A stretch of 64,000 bases of DNA from Paenibacillus sp. LHD-38 (GTDB taxonomy: Bacteria; Bacillota; Bacilli; Paenibacillales; Paenibacillaceae), in NCBI RefSeq assembly GCF_031157315.1, contig NZ_JAVIFU010000026.1:1-64000 (forward strand), given 5' to 3'. The translations under genes were made by a program, and so were the position numbers. The stretch's first letter is position 1; each line of letters opens with the position of its first letter. The notes beneath the pieces were generated by a model that was given only the letters and a program-made list of their open reading frames with translations, was not told the origin of the DNA and made no database searches. Shown here piece by piece: positions 17,292 to 25,851 of this stretch.

Positions 17292-17786
17292 CTAAATTGC
17301 GCAGCTGGAGTTAAGCGATCCTGATTCGCCCTGCTTAATCCTGCGAATTTGCGCCAAGTGAACTTGAACATGCGCGACAAAGGCCGGTACGATAGCAGCT
17401 ATCGCTACGGGCTCGCCTTTAAAGTTAATGCCTGCTTTGCTCCATTCCTCAACCGTCAGACGATTAAACAGCAAACTGTTATATTGAACGAGTGCCCTTG
17501 CGGCTGTCAGAATATCTGTCGCATCGCCCTTATTTGCCTTCTGGCCGGATACCCATGCATCCTGGTTGAATAGAGGCAATTTCACTTCGGACCCTGCCAA
17601 TATTTCACGTACGCGGAAGGATACCACAATACTGTGATCCACAAGATGCGCGAGGACCTCCGTTACGCTCCATGATTCAAGAGCAGCTTTCCATTTCAGC
17701 TGTTCATCCGTTAATCCTTCGATTTCTTTCTCGATTTGATCGTACGCCTGCAAATACGCTTGAACATCGACAGTTGACTGGCTCAT
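17292..17786 (-). CDS. DinB family protein in the sulfur cluster
   Basis: 164 residues of the DinB_2 four-helix fold. Metal-binding histidines appear in VLAHLVDHS and AHVQVHLAQIRR. Many DinB proteins of Bacillales use a low-molecular-weight thiol (bacillithiol) in transferase reactions, so a thiol-related step would fit the cluster; this is inference. ATG at 17786 follows AAGGAGGAG. The gap to the oxidase gene is 42 bp. Confidence 0.82.
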   Translation of the reverse strand: MSQSTVDVQAYLQAYDQIEKEIEGLTDEQLKWKAALESWSVTEVLAHLVDHSIVVSFRVREILAGSEVKLPLFNQDAWVSGQKANKGDATDILTAARALVQYNSLLFNRLTVEEWSKAGINFKGEPVAIAAIVPAFVAHVQVHLAQIRRIKQGESGSLNSSCAI

Positions 17787-17828
17787 GTAAGCTCCTCCTT
17801 ATGAATGGGGCAAAAGTGTACTTCTTTA

Positions 17829-18959
17829 TTACTTGCTAAACCGGCTAATCTCGAACAAGCGAAGATCATAGCCCGTGTCTTTTCTTTCCATTTTGTCAGC
17901 CAAAATCTCACCAACCACACTGGCAAATTTAAAGCCATGCCCGGAAAACCCTCCGGCAAGCAGCACATTGGCATGCTCCGGATGCGAATCAATAATGAAG
18001 TCTTCGTCGGGCGTAAACTCATATTTGCACACCGCGCTTGTCAAAAGCTTACCCGCTGCTCCAGGCACAAACGCATCGAGCGCACGTCGCAAGTCTTCCT
18101 CATCCTCCGGAAATGCGCCAAACGGAGCAATCGGCTCGCCAGGCAGCCATTCGACTCCCGTATCATGTCTGCCGATTTTGATGCCTGCGCCTCCGATACT
18201 CGGGAAGCCATAATAACCGCCTGCCGCTCCGCCCCAGGTGAAGCCGGGAAAAACGCCGGCATCAAAGCGCGGCGAGCTCGTTTCAAACCAGCCGACCACC
18301 TTGCGAACCGCGCGGATCGGGAGCTTGACGTGATTCGATAGCATTTTGAACCAAGCACCGACGGTAATAATGATTTGCGGGGCCGTATAAGCTGCACCCT
18401 TCGTATACACGGTGACGCTTGTCGCATCGGCCTTGATGTCTGTAACGAAAGTATCCGTGAGAAGCTCCGCTCCGGCTGCCAGCGCCTGCTGCTTGTAAGC
18501 AGCTACACATTTCTCGCTGTACAGGTAACCTGCATTCGGTTCATACATGCCTTGGAACGAATCGTCCAGCTGAATGCCGGGAAAACGCCGGTTAATCTCA
18601 GCCGCTTGCAGCAGCTCGACCTGCACGCCGTTCGCGACCGCATCATTCAGCCTGCCCTCGTAATTGTAAAAGCTCGTCTCCGCCATGTTCAGCACGCCGG
18701 ATCTCTCCAACAGCTTTTGTCCGGTTGCCTGCTCCAGGGCTAGCCACCTTTCGTCCGCGCGCAGCGCCATCTTCACATACGTATCGCCGCCGTGGTAAGC
18801 ATGCCTGATCAGACGAGGCTCGCCATGATGGCTTCCATTGTTATGCGGTGGATTAAAGGCATCGATGAGCAGCGTCCTGACACCGCGCGCCGCCAGCTCA
18901 TAGCCTGCGCTCATCCCCATCGAGCCTGCTCCCACGACGATGACATCATATGATTTCAG
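17829..18959 (-). CDS. FAD-dependent SolA-like (N-methyl amino acid) oxidase
   Basis: Monomeric sarcosine oxidase/N-methyltryptophan oxidase family, oxidising N-methylated amino acids with release of formaldehyde and H2O2. The FAD motif SYDVIVVGAGSMG begins the protein; the flavin-linking stretch around CKYEFTPDEDFIIDSHP carries the conserved Cys. From 18959 the length is 376 residues, right for the family. The start is odd: AAGGAGG at 18970-18976 is followed 8 bases later by ATT (18962) and then CTG (18959). No ATG, GTG or TTG lies between the TTG at 19070, inside the upstream gene, and the FAD motif, so a CTG or ATT start is likely. The true substrate is unknown; B. subtilis lacks this gene in the homologous operon. 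Confidence 0.8.
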   Translation of the reverse strand: MKSYDVIVVGAGSMGMSAGYELAARGVRTLLIDAFNPPHNNGSHHGEPRLIRHAYHGGDTYVKMALRADERWLALEQATGQKLLERSGVLNMAETSFYNYEGRLNDAVANGVQVELLQAAEINRRFPGIQLDDSFQGMYEPNAGYLYSEKCVAAYKQQALAAGAELLTDTFVTDIKADATSVTVYTKGAAYTAPQIIITVGAWFKMLSNHVKLPIRAVRKVVGWFETSSPRFDAGVFPGFTWGGAAGGYYGFPSIGGAGIKIGRHDTGVEWLPGEPIAPFGAFPEDEEDLRRALDAFVPGAAGKLLTSAVCKYEFTPDEDFIIDSHPEHANVLLAGGFSGHGFKFASVVGEILADKMERKDTGYDLRLFEISRFSK

Positions 18960-20136
18960 AATGCTGTCGTCCTCCTTGCGTACGCTCAGCCGCCAGCTTG
19001 CGCAAAGCGTCCGAAGCCAGTTTGGCAAAGAACGTAGCTGCGATCGGCAAAGCCTTCTCGTCCAAATCAAAGGCTGGATGATGCCACTCCTGCGGTCCTG
19101 CCGTACCGAGAAATACGAACAGTCCCTCCGTTTCTTTCAAATAGAAAGAAAAATCCTCGCCTGCAGGCGAAGGGATCGGCTCCACGACGGTAAACCCCGC
19201 CGCTTCGGCAGTCACTGTCGCTTGATCCGCCCATTTCTGATCATTCAAGACCGCTGGCGGACCTTCAATCCATTTCACATGCGCCTTTGTTGCAAAAGCT
19301 GAAGCTACACCATTAACAACCTGCTCGAGGCGCTCGCGCACGGTTAATCGCACCTGCTCGTCAAACGTGCGGAGCGTGCCGTCAAATACCGCCTTATCGG
19401 AAATAATATTCCATGCCGTACCCGCATGCAGCCGCGTCACGCTAACGACCGCGCTGTCCAGCGCGCTCACATTGCGGCTTACGATCGACTGCAGCGCCGT
19501 AATAATATGTGCCGCTGTCACGATCGGGTCGAGGCCTGCCTCAGGCACCGCCGCATGACTGCCTCGCCCTTCCACTTCAACGATGAAACCATCTGCTGCT
19601 GCCATAAGCGGGCCGCCCTTGATGCCAATCGTCCCGACTGGCAAATCAGGCTTATTATGCATGCCGAATACCGCATCCACGCCTGCAAGCGCTCCGCTTG
19701 CGATGAGCAGCCCCGCTCCCTTCGCTTTCTCTTCGGCGGGCTGGAATAGAAATCTTACGGTGCCCTGCAGCTCCTGCTCCCGCTCCTTTAATAGAAACGC
19801 GGTGCCGAGAATCGAAGCGGTATGGAAATCATGGCCGCAAGCATGCATTTTTCCCGGTATTTTGGAAGCAAACGGCAGCCCCGTCTCCTCTTGGATCGGC
19901 AGCGCGTCTATATCCGCCCGAACGGCAACGGTCGGTCCGCCATGCAGACCGCCAACCTCCGCGATTACCCCCGTTTTCAGACCATGCTCTACGATCCGAA
20001 TGCCAGCTTCCGTCAACCAGCCAATAATGGCGGCTGTCGTTTCAAATTCCTCATGGGACAGCTCGGGATACTCATGAAGCTGCCTGCGAATAGCTACAAG
20101 TTGCTGCTCTATCGATTCTGCCGAGAAGTCGCTCAT
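18946..20136 (-). CDS. M20 family amidohydrolase (N-acyl amino acid deacylase)
   Basis: 396 residues of the M20D aminoacylase family. Metal ligands and signatures: AVRADIDALPIQEETGLPF, GKMHACGHDFHTA, FQPAEEKAKGA and AGEDFSFYL. In the related B. subtilis operons such enzymes (YtnL/SndA, YxeP/SndB) remove the acetyl group from N-acetylcysteine derivatives after the monooxygenase step. The ATG overlaps the upstream stop codon (ATGA at 20133-20136), showing translational coupling. Its 3' end overlaps the start region of the SolA-like gene. Confidence 0.88.
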   Translation of the reverse strand: MSDFSAESIEQQLVAIRRQLHEYPELSHEEFETTAAIIGWLTEAGIRIVEHGLKTGVIAEVGGLHGGPTVAVRADIDALPIQEETGLPFASKIPGKMHACGHDFHTASILGTAFLLKEREQELQGTVRFLFQPAEEKAKGAGLLIASGALAGVDAVFGMHNKPDLPVGTIGIKGGPLMAAADGFIVEVEGRGSHAAVPEAGLDPIVTAAHIITALQSIVSRNVSALDSAVVSVTRLHAGTAWNIISDKAVFDGTLRTFDEQVRLTVRERLEQVVNGVASAFATKAHVKWIEGPPAVLNDQKWADQATVTAEAAGFTVVEPIPSPAGEDFSFYLKETEGLFVFLGTAGPQEWHHPAFDLDEKALPIAATFFAKLASDALRKLAAERTQGGRQHSEII

Positions 20137-21143
20137 ACTAATTCCCCTTCAAAGGCTTCCTTCAGCAGCTCAAAGGAACGAATGCGTTTGGCGAAATCAG
20201 GAATGATTGTCGTAAAGACGAATTCATCCACGCCGTATTGCTCTTGGATCTCCAGCAGCCGTTTTCGAACCGTTTCCTTGGTGCCTCTCGTAATATCCGC
20301 ATCCCGCTCTTCGGCGGTGTAGTCCTCGCCTGCTTGCCGAGCAAACTCCTTCGCTTGCTCAAGCGAGCCCACATTAACGGTTTTACCGCTTGCCAGCGTA
20401 ACTCTCACGCTTTTAAAATGCCCGGCTAACGCATTCGCTTCCTCCTCTGAATCCGAAGCGATTACGGACAAGGCCAAAATGGTTTTCGGCTCTCCGCCAA
20501 GCGAGCGGTTAAAGTTATTCCGGTACGTGTCGATCGCTTTCCCAGCCGTATCCGGATCATTATTAATAAATAAGGCAAAAGCATACGGATAACCCTTCTC
20601 CGCGGCCAGCTCCGCGCTTGAAACACTCGTGCCGAGTAAATAAATATCAGCCGGGTGAACAGGCAATGGACTTGCTTCTAAACCGGCAAGCGGGTGCTCC
20701 GCTCCAGTCGGAGCAATGAGCAGCTGCTCCAGTTCCGTCAGTTTTTCTGCCAAGGTCGCCGCTTCCGCTGCGCCCTTCTGCAAAGCTTTTGTCGAACGCG
20801 GCAGCCCTCCGGGTGCACGCCCAATCCCGAGCTCTACCCGCCCGGGCGCTAAGGAAGCCAGCACGTTGAAATTTTCCGCTACTTTATAAGGGCTGTAATG
20901 CTGCAGCATTACGCCGCCTGAACCGATACGGATGGATTTGGTTTGGGCCAGCAAATAAGCGATAAGCACCTCCGGCGAGGAGCCTGCCATGCCTGGGGAA
21001 TCATGATGCTCCGATACCCAGAAGCGCTCGAAGCCCAGCGTTTCTGCGAGCTGCGCCAGCTTAACGGTATTTCCTAAAGCTTCTGAAGCTGTCTGCCCGG
21101 GGAAAATAATGCTTTGATCCAGAATGCCAAATTTGAGTGACAT
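20133..21143 (-). CDS. ytmO: Luciferase-like flavin monooxygenase (YtmO-like)
   Basis: 336 residues of the bacterial luciferase-like family: LAETLGFERFWVSEHHDSPGMA, IRIGSGGVMLQHYSPYKVAE and ELGIGRAPGG are characteristic. Expected to use reduced FMN from a partner reductase, which is not in this window. In B. subtilis YtmO is encoded in the same order after the tcy transporter. ATG at 21143 follows GAGGAGCGA. Overlaps the deacylase by 4 bp. Confidence 0.88.
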   Translation of the reverse strand: MSLKFGILDQSIIFPGQTASEALGNTVKLAQLAETLGFERFWVSEHHDSPGMAGSSPEVLIAYLLAQTKSIRIGSGGVMLQHYSPYKVAENFNVLASLAPGRVELGIGRAPGGLPRSTKALQKGAAEAATLAEKLTELEQLLIAPTGAEHPLAGLEASPLPVHPADIYLLGTSVSSAELAAEKGYPYAFALFINNDPDTAGKAIDTYRNNFNRSLGGEPKTILALSVIASDSEEEANALAGHFKSVRVTLASGKTVNVGSLEQAKEFARQAGEDYTAEERDADITRGTKETVRKRLLEIQEQYGVDEFVFTTIIPDFAKRIRSFELLKEAFEGELV

Positions 21144-21164
21144 ATTGATTCGCTCCTCTATGCG

Positions 21165-21917
21165 TTAGATGGAATAAACACCTTCCGGTGTGATTCGCTT
21201 CAAAAATTGCTTTGTCCGTTCTTCCTTCGGATCATTAAAAATCTCATTCGGCTTGCCTTCTTCGACAATGACGCCGCCGTCCATGAACACCACATGACTG
21301 GCAACATCCTGCGCAAAGCCCATTTCATGCGTAACGATAATCATCGTGATGCCTTCCCTCGCGATTTTGCGAATAACGCCAAGCACCTCGCCGACAAGCT
21401 CCGGATCAAGCGCCGAGGTTGGCTCGTCGAACAGGATCACCTCCGGATTCAGCGCAAGCGCACGGGCAATGCCAACGCGCTGCTGTTGTCCCCCGGAGAG
21501 CTCGCTTGGGTAGGCATCCAGCTTATTGCCGAGCCCGACTTTCTCCAGCAGCTCCACACTTCTTTTGCGTGCCTCATCCTTCGGTATTTTCTTAACGATG
21601 ACGAGCCCTTCCATGACGTTCTCGACGGCCGTCTTATGCTTGAATAAATTATATTGCTGAAACACCATCGCGCTCTTCTGGCGAAGCGTATGAATATCCT
21701 TTTTATCCGGACGTTTGCAGTTGACCGAAAAATCATCAATGGAGATTTGGCCGTCATTCGGCTTCTCCAAGTAATTGATGCAGCGCAGCAGCGTCGTTTT
21801 GCCGGAGCCGCTCGGCCCGAGAATAGCTACGACTTCTCCTTTCTCTACGGTAAGATCGATGCCCTTCAGCACCTCATTGCGTCCAAAGCTCTTCCTAATC
21901 TGTGTCAGCTTAATCAT
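21165..21917 (-). CDS. tcyN: Polar amino acid (cystine-type) ABC transporter ATPase
   Basis: 250 residues. Walker A GPSGSGKTT, Q-loop in MVFQQYNLFKH, signature LSGGQQQRV and Walker B VILFDEPTSALDPE are all intact. It resembles TcyN/GlnQ-type ATPases that energise import of cystine and related S-compounds. ATG overlaps the permease stop by 4 bp (ATGA), and SD GGCGGTG lies upstream. Confidence 0.92.
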   Translation of the reverse strand: MIKLTQIRKSFGRNEVLKGIDLTVEKGEVVAILGPSGSGKTTLLRCINYLEKPNDGQISIDDFSVNCKRPDKKDIHTLRQKSAMVFQQYNLFKHKTAVENVMEGLVIVKKIPKDEARKRSVELLEKVGLGNKLDAYPSELSGGQQQRVGIARALALNPEVILFDEPTSALDPELVGEVLGVIRKIAREGITMIIVTHEMGFAQDVASHVVFMDGGVIVEEGKPNEIFNDPKEERTKQFLKRITPEGVYSI

Positions 21918-22624
21918 GAGACACCGCCTCTGTTGTAAAGGTTAAAGCGCTTCTCGGCTAATGCGGTCAGGCGCTCGATGATAAAGGTCAATCCCCAGAA
22001 AATGATGGCTGCCGCCAAATAAGCCTCAAAAAACTTCCAGTTCGTCGTCGCAACGATTTGCGCTTTCGCGTTAATTTCCACGACCGATACGGTAAAGGCC
22101 AGTGTTGACCCGTGCAGCATTCCAATAATCATGTTCGATAAGTTCGGCAAACTTGCCGCAAAGGCTTGCGGTAAAATAATTCTTCGCATCGCCTGCGAAG
22201 TCGTCATGCCGATCGAGTAGGCCGCTTCGATTTGTCCGCGGTTGACGGCCAGTAAACCCGATCTCACTACCTCTGACATATATGCGCCAGCCGTGATGGA
22301 GAATGATACATAAGCGAACCCGATCATTGGAATGGAGACCGATCGAAAGGATAGTCCCAAGGCGCCGGCGACAGCGTCGACGATAATCGGCAGCCCGAAA
22401 TAAATGAGCAATAAATGCGTCAGCATCGGCGTACCGCGGATAAACGTGACATAGGAAGCCGCGATCGGATAGAGGACAGGCACTTTGTAGAGGCGTATAA
22501 CCGCTACGGTAGTACCAATGATCAAGCCGCAGAAAACGGAGACGGCCGTTATCGCGAGTGCCGTCGGCACGGCGGTTAGCAGTTGAAGAAAAGCCGTCCA
22601 TATAAATGCAAAATCAAGCTTCAT
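21914..22624 (-). CDS. tcyM: Amino acid ABC transporter permease (TcyM-like)
   Basis: 236 residues, about five membrane helices. The EAA loop that contacts the ATPase is EAAYSIGMTTSQAMRRIILP. The start MKLDFAF at 22624 is chosen because GAGGGGGACGGG lies upstream; the ORF opens 7 codons earlier. It overlaps the end of the preceding permease gene by 11 bp. Pairs with TcyL-like as a heterodimer. Confidence 0.9.
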   Translation of the reverse strand: MKLDFAFIWTAFLQLLTAVPTALAITAVSVFCGLIIGTTVAVIRLYKVPVLYPIAASYVTFIRGTPMLTHLLLIYFGLPIIVDAVAGALGLSFRSVSIPMIGFAYVSFSITAGAYMSEVVRSGLLAVNRGQIEAAYSIGMTTSQAMRRIILPQAFAASLPNLSNMIIGMLHGSTLAFTVSVVEINAKAQIVATTNWKFFEAYLAAAIIFWGLTFIIERLTALAEKRFNLYNRGGVS

Positions 22625-23402
22625 TTTCCCGTCCCCCTCTGCCAAAGCCCGGTCCTATTGCGAGCCACCTTGCTTTCCCTTTTTTCAAACGAGGTTCTTT
22701 GTCCTCAGACGCTATACGGCGTTCATGCTTTAACAGCTTGTGTTCAATGAAATGGAACAGCTTCTCAAGTCCAAAGCTGATTATAAAATAGATGATTGCG
22801 AGTGAAATGTACGTTTCAACGAAATGCCTGGACATCACGGCGAGCGTTTGCGACTTGCCCGTCAATTCCATAATGCCTAACGAAAAAGCAAGCGAGGTGT
22901 CCTTCAGGTTCGCGATGACTAGATTGGCAAATACCGGAACCGATATCGCCATGGCTTGCGGAAGGACGATCCGCGTAAAGGCTTGAAACCCTGTCATGCC
23001 TACCGAGTAAGCCGCTTCAACCTGCCCGCGGTCCACCGCTCCTACAGCTGCGCGAATCATTTCCGCCATATAGGCTCCGCTGTGTAGGGCGTAGGTGAGG
23101 ATGACAAAATATAAGGCCGGCACCTTTGCGACATCTACGTGAACGAGCTTCAATATTTCAGGAAGACCATAATAAAACAAAAACAGCTGAATCAAGATCG
23201 GAGTGCCTCTGAAAAAGGAGAGATACACCTGAGAAAAACGTCTTAAAATCGGAATCTTATAAAGCTGGGGAAGGGCGACGATAAACCCGACGCCCAGCCC
23301 GATTACGATGGAACTCACTACAATAAGAAGAGTGACTTTCAAGGTAGGCAGCAGCTTTACTAGATATTCGAACACATAACTGATATCAAATGGTTCTCCC
23401 AT
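22614..23402 (-). CDS. tcyL: Amino acid ABC transporter permease (TcyL-like)
   Basis: 262 residues with about five helices and the EAA loop EAAYSVGMTGFQAFTRIVLP. The C-terminal 25 residues are charged (KHERRIASEDKEPRLKKGK). ATG at 23402 follows AGGTGAG. Near-duplicate fold of the next gene, forming the membrane channel of the importer. Confidence 0.9.
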   Translation of the reverse strand: MGEPFDISYVFEYLVKLLPTLKVTLLIVVSSIVIGLGVGFIVALPQLYKIPILRRFSQVYLSFFRGTPILIQLFLFYYGLPEILKLVHVDVAKVPALYFVILTYALHSGAYMAEMIRAAVGAVDRGQVEAAYSVGMTGFQAFTRIVLPQAMAISVPVFANLVIANLKDTSLAFSLGIMELTGKSQTLAVMSRHFVETYISLAIIYFIISFGLEKLFHFIEHKLLKHERRIASEDKEPRLKKGKARWLAIGPGFGRGGRENEA

Positions 23403-23428
23403 CCAGCCATCTCACCTTTCACCCGCGT

Positions 23429-24265
23429 TTATTTTTCTTCGGAAGTAAAGTCATTGCCTAACCATTCAGAACTAAGCTTTGCAAGCGTGCCGTCTGCTTT
23501 AAGCTCTTTAATCGCTCCGTCAACCGCGTCGGAAAGTTTCTTTTGCTCCGGATCATCTTTACGGAACATGAACAAAATGTCTGCTTCGCTAAGCGCCGGT
23601 CCTACTGCTTTAAGCTCTTGCTTTGAATCGATAAGCGATAGGGTGAAGTCGGCTGCCAAAAATGCGTCCACGCGGCCGGAGGTTACTTGTGCTACGGAAT
23701 CGTTAGCTCCGCCGTTTTGGTACACGATTTCAATGGCGTTATTGTTTTCTTTGTTATAGTTTTCAAGAATGGTCGATTGCGCGCTCGTTGCCGTCGTCAA
23801 CACTTTTTTGCCTTTTAGATCATCAAGCGTTTGAACGGAATCATTGTCCTTTGCGACGATAATTTTGTTTCTCCAGTGCGCGTACGGTTCCGTGTTAAAC
23901 AAATATTTTTGCTCTCGTTCCGGATTTTTCTCCATTTCATGGGCAACCAGGTCGATTTTTTTCGTTTCCAAGCTCAGCAGAAGGTTTGTAAATTCAAGCG
24001 TTTGGATGTCAAATTCGTAGTCGGCCAGACGTTTATCGATTTCTCTAACCAACTCAACATCGAAGCCGGTTAGCTTACCGTTCTCGTCAATAAAGCAAAC
24101 GTTAGGGAATTGTGTCCCCGTGCCTACAACGATCTTCGTTACTTCTTTCGAGGCATTTCCGCTTGCTGCTTCCGCATCGGCGCCAGCGTTGTTTTTGTTG
24201 CTGCCGCAGCCTGCAAGAGTTAGTGCCATAACGATTGCGATTGATAAAAAGAAAGCTTTTTTCAT
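23429..24265 (-). CDS. tcyJ: Substrate-binding lipoprotein of the cystine-type ABC transporter
   Basis: 278 residues. Signal peptide with lipobox LAGC, then a Ser/Ala/Asn linker and a family 3 solute-binding domain: GTQFPNVCFIDENGKLTGFD, VELVREIDKRL, KKIDLVAHEMEKNPEREQKY. The motif GFDVELVREI is typical of polar amino acid binding proteins, and TcyJ/TcyK in B. subtilis bind cystine and related compounds. The start MKKAFFL at 24265 is preferred over a TTG 5 codons upstream because GGGGGAAAAG fits it. First gene of the operon. B. subtilis has two binding proteins here; only one is present. Confidence 0.9.
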   Translation of the reverse strand: MKKAFFLSIAIVMALTLAGCGSNKNNAGADAEAASGNASKEVTKIVVGTGTQFPNVCFIDENGKLTGFDVELVREIDKRLADYEFDIQTLEFTNLLLSLETKKIDLVAHEMEKNPEREQKYLFNTEPYAHWRNKIIVAKDNDSVQTLDDLKGKKVLTTATSAQSTILENYNKENNNAIEIVYQNGGANDSVAQVTSGRVDAFLAADFTLSLIDSKQELKAVGPALSEADILFMFRKDDPEQKKLSDAVDGAIKELKADGTLAKLSSEWLGNDFTSEEK

Positions 24266-24342
24266 TTTCTTTTCCCCCAATGTATGATGTAATTCTAATC
24301 CTTATAATTCCTACCTGTTAAGTAAGGATTAACGTTGAATTC

Positions 24343-24372
24343 ACTTTACCACCTGAATGCAGATTTCGTCAA
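24343..24372 (-). promoter_or_regulatory. Promoter of the sulfur-scavenging operon
   Basis: On the minus strand TTGACG (24367-24372) and TAAAGT (24343-24348) are 18 bp apart, about 80 bp before the binding-protein start. The weak -10 box fits a gene needing an activator. Confidence 0.5.
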
Positions 24373-24380
24373 TCCTATTC

Positions 24381-24401
24381 CTTATAGAGATCTTCTATAA
24401 G
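24381..24401. promoter_or_regulatory. LysR-type activator site
   Basis: CTTATAG-AGATCTT-CTATAAG: perfect 7 bp arms with a 7-base centre that holds a T-N11-A motif. It lies 8 bp upstream of the -35 box, the normal place for a LysR activator such as the regulator encoded just upstream. Confidence 0.55.
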
Positions 24402-24434
24402 TAAATCGATTTGTCTGATCGGTGGTTTCGGCAA

Positions 24435-24465
24435 TAAAAAACCGCTGCTTCAGAAGGAGCAGCGG
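24435..24465 (-). terminator. Terminator of the LysR gene
   Basis: CCGCTGCT pairs with AGCAGCGG; on the minus strand T6 follows (24435-24441). It separates the LysR transcript from the operon it probably controls. Confidence 0.88.
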
Positions 24466-24565
24466 ATGAACATGTTTAATCACACTATTTCAATCGGCTT
24501 TACTGACAATTTAACTTTACCATGAGTGCAGCTCTTCGGATAATAGAGCATTTCTATAAAAGCTT

Positions 24566-25477
24566 TCAATTTACCGATAAGCCCAGCTTCATCTCAGCTA
24601 ACTGCTTTCCTATCTCCGTAATCGCCTCAAGAAACGCGAGATGCTCTCCGTGATGCGAGATGAGATTGGTTTGCAAGGAAATGCCTTCCGTCTCCGGAAC
24701 ACGGATCTGATAAAGCTTCCCTTCGCGTATTTCCTGCTGGGCACATAAATCGGGGAGAAAACCGATGCCCGCCTTTTGGATGACCAGCTTCTTAGCCAGC
24801 TCAGAATTGTCTGTTTGAATTTGAATATTGGGCGGCATGTCGAGATGCTCGAAAATACGGTGGATGCGCAGCCAATCTAAAGAGCCGCACTCAAAAAATA
24901 CGAGCGGCTGCTCCGCAATCGCTTCGATCGTCACGCTCTCCGTCCTTAAAAAAGGATGCCCGTCATAGGCATACAGCCGGATCGGATCCTCATAGAACTT
25001 CGTCGATTGCAGGTTGGGATGGTTCACGTTGCGAACAAAACCAATATCAACTTCCTTGCCTAGCACCTTATTCATAATTTCATCCGTCGTGCTGGTTACG
25101 ATTTTATAATGCGTATTCGGAAACCTTTGCTTCAAGCGAGGCAATAAATCCGGAATGACATAATTGGAGACGGATACGGTACAGCCAATTCGGAACTCGT
25201 CGGGAGACGACTTCTTCTGATTAATATGAAGCTTGCCCTTCTGATAGATAAGCAGCAGCTGCTGCGCGTAGGGCAAAAACCGCTTCCCATCCTCCGTTAT
25301 TTGTATCTGTTTTCCCTGCCGGTCGAACAGCTTGCAATCAAGCTCCTGTTCAAGCGATTTAATTCTAGCCGTTACGGAAGGTTGTGATAAATACAACGCG
25401 TCTGCTGCTTTATTAAAGCTTCCGCAATGAATGACATAAACGAACGCTTCGATATTTTCAATATTGATCTCCTTCAC
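24566..25477 (-). CDS. LysR family transcriptional regulator
   Basis: 303 residues. N-terminal winged helix (FVYVIHCGSFNKAADALYLS, then QPSVTARIKSLEQELDCKLF) and a periplasmic-binding-like effector domain with LFDRQGKQIQITEDG at the junction. By position it is the likely activator of the adjacent S-compound operon, the role YtlI plays in B. subtilis, although here it points the same way as the operon. The start is a GTG inside a G-rich stretch (GAGGGGGTG); the exact start is uncertain by a few codons. Confidence 0.88.
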   Translation of the reverse strand: MKEINIENIEAFVYVIHCGSFNKAADALYLSQPSVTARIKSLEQELDCKLFDRQGKQIQITEDGKRFLPYAQQLLLIYQKGKLHINQKKSSPDEFRIGCTVSVSNYVIPDLLPRLKQRFPNTHYKIVTSTTDEIMNKVLGKEVDIGFVRNVNHPNLQSTKFYEDPIRLYAYDGHPFLRTESVTIEAIAEQPLVFFECGSLDWLRIHRIFEHLDMPPNIQIQTDNSELAKKLVIQKAGIGFLPDLCAQQEIREGKLYQIRVPETEGISLQTNLISHHGEHLAFLEAITEIGKQLAEMKLGLSVN

Positions 25478-25562
25478 CCCCTCAATCCATTTAAACCAAC
25501 TAATCCAATAAGAATTTATTAATTTAAAAATAACAAATGAGAGGGCTGGCTGTCAATCGTCT

Positions 25563-25667
25563 TCAAAGCAGCATGCCGCATTTTTCTAGTGCTGCTGCGA
25601 TCACTGCCACGCTCTGCGGTACCGTGTCATGTTCCGTATCCGCTGCTAAATCTCCTAAGGGATTAAA
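25563..25667 (-). other. Short coding-like remnant
   Basis: A minus-strand frame ending at TGA (25563-25565) reads NPLGDLAADTEHDTVPQSVA and then VIAAALEKCGMLL. It looks like the C-terminal end of a lost protein; it has no start, and its upstream part runs into the dispersed repeat. Family not recognised. Confidence 0.3.
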
Positions 25668-25768
25668 CAAGCGTAAACGGCTGTCGCCGTCCTCAGTGGC
25701 AAAAGCTATCGTTTCGCGGAGATATATAAGCACATTTATAAGTGAAAACTTATAAATTCTTATATATC
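25668..25768. repeat. ~100 bp dispersed repeat, copy 2
   Basis: Same element as 13818-13917, about 90 percent alike by eye. The inner palindrome is changed to CGGCTGTCGCCG but still pairs CGGC with GCCG. Followed directly by the terminator of the HesB-like gene. Confidence 0.8.
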
Positions 25769-25792
25769 GAAAAAATACCCCTTACGGGGTAT
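25769..25792 (-). terminator. Terminator of the HesB-like gene
   Basis: ATACCCC (25775-25781) pairs with GGGGTAT (25786-25792); minus strand T6 follows. Located about 60 bp after the stop codon. Confidence 0.75.
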
Positions 25793-25851
25793 CTAGCAGA
25801 CTTTTATTTAGGCCAAGGCAGAGAAAAATGAGCTGTATCTTCCGGCTGCTG

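Noticed and set aside
18041..19302. Several ORFs of 100-130 codons overlapping the oxidase and deacylase genes
   Set aside because: They are on other frames of well-supported genes, lack ribosome sites and contain no recognisable domain.
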